The notes beneath the pieces are model-generated. The model did no database searches. It was not told where the DNA came from and was given only the letters and a program-made list of their open reading frames with translations. Positions 14,391-19,489 of a stretch of 19,489 nucleotides of DNA are shown here, one piece after another. Position numbers and translations under genes: made by a program. Origin of the DNA: an uncultured Collinsella sp. (GTDB lineage Bacteria > Actinomycetota > Coriobacteriia > Coriobacteriales > Coriobacteriaceae). The stretch spans positions 1 through 19,489 of the forward strand of contig CABQJK010000034.1 of assembly GCA_902464495.1 (NCBI GenBank), written 5' to 3'. Position 1 is the first letter of the stretch. The number at the start of each line of letters is the position of its first letter.

Positions 14391-15548
14391 GTGGAGATGG
14401 TCGATATCGAACACACTCGCCGCCTGGCGCGCGTTTCGCTGTTGTGCGCTTGCGCATTGGTGCTGTCCTATCTGGAGACCATGATTCCGCTGCCCGTCGC
14501 GGTGCCCGGCATTAAACTGGGCCTTGCCAACGTGGCCGTAGTCGTCGCACTCTATACGCTCGATGCCAAAAGCGCCGGTGCCGTTGCGCTCGTCAAGGTC
14601 TTTGCATCGGGCTTTTTGTTTGGTTCGCCCATGATGCTCGTCTATAGCCTAGGCGGCACGGTCCTCGCCTTTATCGGCATGGTCGCCCTTGCTGCCGTGC
14701 CGGGTGTTGGCTTGGTGCCCGTGAGCATGCTTGCCGCCGTGCTGCACAATGTAGGCCAGCTGGGCGTTGCCGCCATGGCGCTGCAGACCCCGGCAGTCTT
14801 TATCAATCTGGGCGTTCTGGGCGTCGCCGCCTGCGTCACCGGCGGCATTACGGGCGCGGTGGCAGAAGGTGCGCTCGCCGGTATTGAGCAAGCCGATGAC
14901 ACACGTCCCTCCGTCGATTGCGCTGCACTTGCCGCCAATATCGTGGCAGGAGAGCGCATCGCCTTTGTCGGCACCAACGGCAGTGGCAAAAGCACCTGTG
15001 CACTCGAGCTTGCGGGGCTGCTCAAAGACGTGAACGGGCACGCTATGTGCGTGCAGGGCACCGTAGGCCTTGCTTTTCAGGATCCCGATAACCAGATCGT
15101 CGCTCCAGTCGTGCGAGACGACATCGCCTTTGGACTCGAAAACCGCGGTGTCCCCCGCGACGAAATGCGTTCAGAAGTCTTGCAGGCACTCAACGAGCTT
15201 GGCATTGTCGAGCTTGAGCAACGCGATGTCGCCACGCTCTCGGGCGGCCAAAAACAACGCGTGGCGGCGTCGGGATTGGTTGCGCTCACCCCTTCGCTCA
15301 TGATTTTTGACGAGACGACCGCCATGCTCGACGAGACCGCCCGCGAGGCCGTCAATGATCTCATCGATCATCTTTGCCAGCGCGATGTTGCCGTGATCCA
15401 GATCACGCAGTTGCTCGACGAGGTCGCGCGCGCCGACCGAGTCGCCGTCTTCGAGGCGGGCGCCATCGCATACCTGGGTACCGTGCAAGATCTTGCCGAC
15501 CAGCGCGATCTGCTCATTCGATGCGGCCTGGAGGAACTGTGTCGTTAA
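14391..15548 (+). CDS. Gx-transporter (ECF S-like) domain fused to EcfA ATPase
   Basis: 385 residues, two parts. Residues about 10-165 are a multi-helix membrane domain of the Gx transporter/Hpre_diP_synt_I type (PGIKLGLANVAVVVALYTLD, 39-58; HNVGQLGV, 119-126), an S-component-like fold. From about 175 an ABC ATPase follows: Walker A GTNGSGKST (194-202), Q-loop Q230 in FQDPDNQIV, signature LSGGQ (283-287), Walker B LMIFDE (303-308). The H-loop His is Gln340 (ITQLLDE), and the ATPase N-terminus and the stretch after Walker A are shorter than in typical EcfA. Normally S and A components are separate chains. The start is GTG 14391 (ATG 14397 possible); the ribosome binding site is weak, suggesting coupling to the gene 3 bases before. 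Substrate is probably a flavin, by context only. Confidence 0.85.
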   Translation: MEMVDIEHTRRLARVSLLCACALVLSYLETMIPLPVAVPGIKLGLANVAVVVALYTLDAKSAGAVALVKVFASGFLFGSPMMLVYSLGGTVLAFIGMVALAAVPGVGLVPVSMLAAVLHNVGQLGVAAMALQTPAVFINLGVLGVAACVTGGITGAVAEGALAGIEQADDTRPSVDCAALAANIVAGERIAFVGTNGSGKSTCALELAGLLKDVNGHAMCVQGTVGLAFQDPDNQIVAPVVRDDIAFGLENRGVPRDEMRSEVLQALNELGIVELEQRDVATLSGGQKQRVAASGLVALTPSLMIFDETTAMLDETAREAVNDLIDHLCQRDVAVIQITQLLDEVARADRVAVFEAGAIAYLGTVQDLADQRDLLIRCGLEELCR

Positions 15549-17077
15549 CCTGCTCAAACATAACCGTCCGCTATCCCGAAGCAGACGCCTGTACCCTATC
15601 TCGTGTTTCGTTGGAAATTAGGCCCGGCAGCGTGATCGGTATCGCAGGCACCTCTGGCTCCGGCAAGTCAACGCTGCTGCGTGCCCTTGCCGGAGCGCTT
15701 GCCGTGCAGGCGGGGTCTGTCGTGGCGGACGGCACCGCGCTTGGCACACACCCCACGGCGGATGAACTTCGTACGTACCGCAAAACCGTGGCACTCGTGC
15801 AGCAACGCCCCGAGCAGCAGTTTTTTGCCGCCACGGTCTTTGACGAGGTGGCGTTTGGCCCCCGCAATCTTGGACTGGACGAAGCCGAGGTCAAGCGACG
15901 CGTTGGCACATCGCTCGCCAGCGTCGGGTTTGATCTCGCCGCTATCGGCGGCACAAGCCCCTTTGCCCATTCTGGCGGAGAGCAGCGCCGTATCGCCGTT
16001 GCCGATATGCTTGCACTCGAGACACCGTATTTGCTGCTCGACGAGCCCAGCGCTGGACTCGATCCCCGCGCCCACCGGCTGCTGCTCGAGCGCTTGGCTC
16101 AACTCGCACGCCACGGCCGCGGCATTGTAATCGCCACGCACGATTCGCGTGTGCTGAGCATCTGCGACAAGGCCTTTCGGCTGCAGGACGGCATGCTGCT
16201 GCCGCAAAGTTCCGAGGGCATCCAGGTGACATCCGTTGGCGTGACGGCCGCACGTCCCGTGGAAACCGGACATACTCCGCCAGCGTCCAAGGCGGTCTCG
16301 TTTGGCATCTTTCGTCCGGGGTCAAGCCTCGTTCACCTGCTGCACCCCGCCACCAAGCTTGTATTCTGCATGCTCTTTATGATTGCCGGCTTTATCGCCC
16401 AGCAGCCCGGCGCCCTTGCCGCCGTCGCGCTCACCGCCTTCGCCTCGCTCGCCGCAAGCGGCAGCTCGATGCGTCAGGCACTTCGTGCCCTCAGGCCATT
16501 TCGCTGGCTTATGGGGTTTGTCCTGGTCTTCAACGCACTCTTTACGGCATCGGGGACTCTGCTGCTGCAGGCGGGACCCGTGCAGATCACCTCGGGAGGT
16601 CTGCTCTTTGGCGCGCTCTGCGTGCTGCGTTTTGCCCTCATTATGCTGGGAACGTCGACGCTCATGGCGACCACCTCCCCCACCGCACTCGCCGATGGCG
16701 CCGCGGCGCTTCTGAGGCCCCTCGCCCGTTTTGGCCTGCGCACCGACGATGCCACCGTCGCCATACAGCTCACGCTTCGTTTTGTCCCCGTGCTTATCGA
16801 AGAGTTCAATCGTATCAAGGCCGCTCAGGAAGCGCGCTTGGCGCGCTTTGACAGTCCCTCGCCCCTGCAGCGTGCACGTGCTTTTATTCCCGTCATCACG
16901 CCCTTGTTTAGCAACGCGCTGCGGCGCTCTGACACGCTCGCGCTCGCCATGGTCAACCGCGAATACGGAGCGCACCCGGCTGTCAGCAGAACCTGCCTGC
17001 GCAGCTATCGCTTTGACCGGGCAGACCTTGCTGTTCTGGCGCTCGGATGCTGCATCGTTGCGATTGCGCTGCTCTAG
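15539..17077 (+). CDS. EcfA ATPase fused to EcfT transmembrane component
   Basis: 512 residues from GTG 15539, which has GGAGG at 15530-15534 and overlaps the previous gene by 10 bases; a longer frame reaching back to 15374 is rejected because the extra residues are an out-of-frame reading of the upstream ATPase. ATPase half: Walker A GTSGSGKST (37-45), Q-loop Q89 in QQRPEQQFF, signature SGGEQ (145-149), Walker B LLLDEP (165-170), H-loop His201. A linker (about 220-258) leads into an EcfT domain with about five to six membrane segments (272-290, 293-306, 322-340, 354-378, 496-512 among others) and a cytoplasmic coupling region with AAQEARLAR (428-436) and MVNREYG (471-477), corresponding to the Ala-Arg coupling motifs of EcfT. 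With the previous gene this makes a complete S, A, A, T transporter in two chains. Confidence 0.88.
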   Translation: MSLTCSNITVRYPEADACTLSRVSLEIRPGSVIGIAGTSGSGKSTLLRALAGALAVQAGSVVADGTALGTHPTADELRTYRKTVALVQQRPEQQFFAATVFDEVAFGPRNLGLDEAEVKRRVGTSLASVGFDLAAIGGTSPFAHSGGEQRRIAVADMLALETPYLLLDEPSAGLDPRAHRLLLERLAQLARHGRGIVIATHDSRVLSICDKAFRLQDGMLLPQSSEGIQVTSVGVTAARPVETGHTPPASKAVSFGIFRPGSSLVHLLHPATKLVFCMLFMIAGFIAQQPGALAAVALTAFASLAASGSSMRQALRALRPFRWLMGFVLVFNALFTASGTLLLQAGPVQITSGGLLFGALCVLRFALIMLGTSTLMATTSPTALADGAAALLRPLARFGLRTDDATVAIQLTLRFVPVLIEEFNRIKAAQEARLARFDSPSPLQRARAFIPVITPLFSNALRRSDTLALAMVNREYGAHPAVSRTCLRSYRFDRADLAVLALGCCIVAIALL

Positions 17078-17170
17078 GGCTCGGTATGCCATGCCACTCG
17101 CCGGAATGCGGCATATGGTCTGTATGACATTTGCGATAATGCCTATAGCATCGCTTTGAGAGGAGTCCTC

Positions 17171-18256
17171 ATGAAGCCACGTATCATTGCCATCACCTGC
17201 GGTGTTGCAGGAACCGCCGTCGGCCTTGCCGCTGCCGCCGGCATCGTTTACCGCAAGCAAATCAAGTCCGCCGCGTCGCTCAAACGCTTGACCGGCTACG
17301 CGGATGGCTATGACCTGTACGCAATCGACATTGCCTACGACTACGATCTTGATCGCATCATCGCCGCTGGCGTGCGCGACGACCAGGCCTACATCGATGC
17401 CGTGGTGGCGCAGGTGCTGCCCGGTGTGCCGGCACATGTCCAGGCGCCCCAGTTTGCCTGCAGCGCTTTTGTCGCCGTAGATGCCGAAGGCCGCGTGCGC
17501 ACCGGTCGCAATTACGACTTTAAGGACGACACCTCGGCGCTGCTGGTGCGCAATCACCCGCGCGACGGCTATGCCTCCATCGGGTTTGCCGCCCTTAACA
17601 ACCTGGGCGATAACACTCCGCTTGACTCCGTCGCCGGACGCGCCGCCGCACTCATGGGCCCGTTTGCCCAGCTCGATGGTGTTAACGAATGTGGCGTCTC
17701 CATTGCCGTACTCACCCTGGATTCCAAGCCCTGTGACCAGGACACGCAACGCCCCGTCATCAATACCTCGCTCGCCATCCGTCTGGTGCTCGACCGTGCC
17801 GCCACCACGCAAGAAGCTGTCGACCTGCTTTCCGCCTACGACATGCACGCCATGGCAGGACGCGATTACCACTTCTTTATAAACGACGCCGCCGGTGACG
17901 CGCGCGTAGTAGAGTGGGATCCGCGCGATCCGGACCGCGCTTTCAAAGCGACTCCTGTACGCCAGGTTACGAACTTCTACGCCTGCTATGGCGACGAAGT
18001 GCTCCCCAACCAAAAGAACGGCGAGCTGGGCCATGGCAAGGAACGCGCCATCGCCATCGCCGATGTCCTCGACGCCCATGTCGGTGCCCAAGACGAAACG
18101 ATTGCCTGGGAAGCCCTGCGAGCCGCAGCGCAAGAGCCCAATCCGGAAGACATCACCAGCAACACGCAGTGGTCGGTCGTCTTTGACAACACCGAGCCTG
18201 CTGCCGCCATCACGCTGCGCCGCCACTGGGGCGACATCGACGCATTCGCACTGTAA
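17171..18256 (+). CDS. Membrane-anchored linear amide C-N hydrolase (Ntn type)
   Basis: 361 residues. A hydrophobic helix at about 5-27, flanked by basic residues, is a signal anchor. The catalytic domain resembles the choloylglycine hydrolase/acid ceramidase-like Ntn group: the candidate nucleophile Cys97 in FACSAF is followed by VDAEGRVRTGRNYDF (103-117, the GRNxD motif), then DGVNECGVSIAVLTL (170s-180s), which matches the N-E-x-G segment of bile salt hydrolases. Ntn enzymes need a free N-terminal Cys, so the first 96 residues should be removed by self-cleavage. Substrate unknown; bile-acid amides, N-acyl amino acids or peptides are all possible, and classic bile salt hydrolases have the Cys at residue 2. 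ATG 17171 is chosen over an upstream TTG because AGGAG (17161-17165) is five bases before it. It follows the ECF genes by 93 bases, so it may be a separate unit. Confidence 0.78.
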   Translation: MKPRIIAITCGVAGTAVGLAAAAGIVYRKQIKSAASLKRLTGYADGYDLYAIDIAYDYDLDRIIAAGVRDDQAYIDAVVAQVLPGVPAHVQAPQFACSAFVAVDAEGRVRTGRNYDFKDDTSALLVRNHPRDGYASIGFAALNNLGDNTPLDSVAGRAAALMGPFAQLDGVNECGVSIAVLTLDSKPCDQDTQRPVINTSLAIRLVLDRAATTQEAVDLLSAYDMHAMAGRDYHFFINDAAGDARVVEWDPRDPDRAFKATPVRQVTNFYACYGDEVLPNQKNGELGHGKERAIAIADVLDAHVGAQDETIAWEALRAAAQEPNPEDITSNTQWSVVFDNTEPAAAITLRRHWGDIDAFAL

Positions 18257-18259
18257 GGA

Positions 18260-18297
18260 GCCAGGCCCGTCGACCTTACGCTCGCCTGGCGTTGTTT
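18260..18297 (+). terminator. Probable terminator after amide hydrolase gene
   Basis: The 7-bp arms GCCAGGC (18260-18266) and GCCTGGC (18284-18290) pair perfectly around a 17-base loop and are followed by GTTGTTT. The T-run is interrupted, so termination may be partial. Confidence 0.6.
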
Positions 18298-18325
18298 ACA
18301 TTTCTATACGCTTGAGCTAACACGT

Positions 18326-18358
18326 TTTACCCCCGTATCAACAGTGTGCGGGGGTAAA
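18326..18358. promoter_or_regulatory. GC-rich hairpin/operator-like palindrome before pfk
   Basis: TTTACCCCCG (18326-18335) and CGGGGGTAAA (18349-18358) are perfect 10-bp arms with a 13-base spacer, about 38 bases before the phosphofructokinase start. No T-run follows. A possible -10, TATAAC (18372-18377), lies just downstream, so the palindrome would overlap the -35 region and could be an operator; a leader structure is the alternative. Confidence 0.45.
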
Positions 18359-18396
18359 CTTATGCGCATGTTATAACTTGCCCGGAAGGATTCATC

Positions 18397-19476
18397 ATGC
18401 TCAGGATCGGTCTTCTTACCAGTGGCGGCGACTGCCAGGCGCTCAACGCCACCATGCGCGGCATTGTCAAAACGCTTATGACCAATAGCAAAGAGCCTAT
18501 CGAGATCTACGGTTTTGAGGACGGCTACCAGGGCCTTATCTACAGCAGGTTCCGTGTCATGTCGCCCGCCGATTTTAGCGGCATCCTCACCCGCGGCGGC
18601 ACCATCCTGGGCACGAGCCGTACGCCGTTCAAGCGCCTGGATGTTCCCGAGGCCGATGGCGTCGAGAAGGTGCCCGCTATGGTCCACACCTATCATAAGC
18701 TGCAGCTCGACTGCCTGTTTATGCTGGGCGGCAACGGCTCCACCAAGACCGCGAACCGCCTGCGCGAAGAGGGCCTCAACGTTATCGCCCTGCCCAAGAC
18801 CATCGATAACGACACCTGGGGCACCGAGCTGACGTTTGGCTTTACGAGCGCCATCGACGTCGCTACCAAGTGCATCGACGACATCCACACCACCGCCTCG
18901 AGTCACGGCCGCGTGTTCGTTATCGAGATCATGGGCCACAAGGTTGGCTGGATCCCGCTGTACGCCGGCGTCGCGGGCGGCGCGGATGTCATCTTGATTC
19001 CCGAGATCCCTTACGACATGGATAACGTCATCAAGACCATCGAGCATCGCATGGAAACCGGCAGCCGCTTTACGATCGTAGCCGTCGCCGAGGGCGCCAT
19101 CTCCAAGGATGACGCGGCACTGTCCAAGAAGGAGTACAAGAAGAAGCTCGCCGAACGCACGAGCCCGTCAATCGTGTACGACATCGCCAAGGAGATCGAG
19201 GCCAAGACCGGCCGCGAGACCCGCGTCGCCATCCCCGGTCACACGCAGCGCGGCGGTCAGCCCGATGCCCAGGACCGCATCTTTGCGACCCAGTGCGGCG
19301 TCGAGGCAGCGCTCGGCTGCCTACGCGGCGAGTTTGGCTACATGATTGCCCTGCGTGACGGCAAGATGTGCCACATGCCGCTCGAAGAGGTCGCTGGCAA
19401 GCTCAAGTATGTCGATCCACAGAGCGATCTGGTACGCGAGGCCAAGGCGTTGGGCATCAGCTTCGGCGACGAATAG
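18397..19476 (+). CDS. pfkA: 6-phosphofructokinase
   Basis: 359 residues, complete. Glycolytic enzyme phosphorylating fructose 6-phosphate to fructose 1,6-bisphosphate in the cytosol. The N-terminal GLLTSGGDCQALN (5-17), GGNGS (111-115), PKTIDND (133-139, with catalytic Asp137) and MGHKVGW (179-185) are family motifs, and GHTQRGGQP near the C-terminal part is the substrate-side Arg segment. The residues separating ATP from PPi enzymes are mixed: Gly114 (E. coli G104) points to ATP, Lys134 (E. coli G124) is usual in PPi enzymes but also occurs in ATP enzymes such as trypanosomal PFK; the E. coli D103 equivalent is Asn113. ATP use is thus more likely but not settled. ATG 18397 has GGAAGGA at 18384-18390. 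Confidence 0.92.
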   Translation: MLRIGLLTSGGDCQALNATMRGIVKTLMTNSKEPIEIYGFEDGYQGLIYSRFRVMSPADFSGILTRGGTILGTSRTPFKRLDVPEADGVEKVPAMVHTYHKLQLDCLFMLGGNGSTKTANRLREEGLNVIALPKTIDNDTWGTELTFGFTSAIDVATKCIDDIHTTASSHGRVFVIEIMGHKVGWIPLYAGVAGGADVILIPEIPYDMDNVIKTIEHRMETGSRFTIVAVAEGAISKDDAALSKKEYKKKLAERTSPSIVYDIAKEIEAKTGRETRVAIPGHTQRGGQPDAQDRIFATQCGVEAALGCLRGEFGYMIALRDGKMCHMPLEEVAGKLKYVDPQSDLVREAKALGISFGDE

Positions 19477-19489
19477 CCTCGGCTGGAAC

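Noticed and set aside
15374..15538. Longer N-terminus for the A-T fusion protein
   Set aside because: The extra 55 residues are an Arg-rich out-of-frame reading of the previous ATPase; the ABC domain begins properly at GTG 15539 with GGAGG just before it.
17085..17115. Terminator after the ECF operon (TATGCC/GGCATA arms)
   Set aside because: The stem is only 6 bp with a long loop and no T-run follows.
16322..18226. 634-codon open frame on the minus strand
   Set aside because: It runs antisense across EcfT and the amide hydrolase, both of which have clear motifs and ribosome binding sites; the minus frame shows no recognisable domain.

Overview
The window looks like chromosomal DNA from a high-GC, Gram-positive actinobacterium of the class Coriobacteriia, most probably a Collinsella or close relative. 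This is an inference from the GC-rich codon usage, a SEC-C/methionine aminopeptidase fusion, an LPXTG wall protein with FIVAR repeats, and the style of the short intergenic repeats. No rRNA, tRNA, CRISPR array, insertion sequence or phage gene was seen.

Left part (1-5650), mostly housekeeping and accessory genes: the 3' part of a radical SAM gene (+); a 20-bp perfect inverted repeat; methionine aminopeptidase (+) with a clear terminator; a D-2-hydroxyacid dehydrogenase (+); a 336-bp non-coding stretch of diverged hairpin repeats; a PIN-toxin/RelB-like antitoxin pair (-) with a visible promoter and operator-like palindrome; and an M18 aminopeptidase (-). A 42-bp repeat occurs twice (1859-1900 and 4230-4271).

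Middle part (5911-17077), the most interesting region: eight consecutive + strand genes that fit an extracytosolic flavin-based electron-transfer system. They are a 1264-residue LPXTG surface protein with an FMN-binding domain; after a strong terminator, a membrane-anchored protein with three FMN-binding domains; a small one-domain FMN-binding protein; a NapH/NosR-like polytopic iron-sulfur protein; an ApbE lipoprotein (FAD:protein FMN transferase); a NusG-domain-II membrane protein; and an ECF-type transporter packed into two fusion polypeptides, S-A (Gx-transporter domain plus ATPase) and A-T (ATPase plus EcfT). The proposed logic is that the ECF unit moves flavin across the membrane, ApbE attaches FMN to up to five FMN-binding domains, and electrons pass from the membrane iron-sulfur protein through the flavoproteins to the wall-anchored protein and an unknown outside acceptor. 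No NADH dehydrogenase, quinone-synthesis gene or sortase lies in the window, so donor and acceptor remain open.

Right part (17078-19489): a membrane-anchored Ntn-type linear amide C-N hydrolase (+) with its own ribosome binding site and terminator, then a 6-phosphofructokinase (+) preceded by a GC-rich hairpin and ending 13 bases before the window edge.
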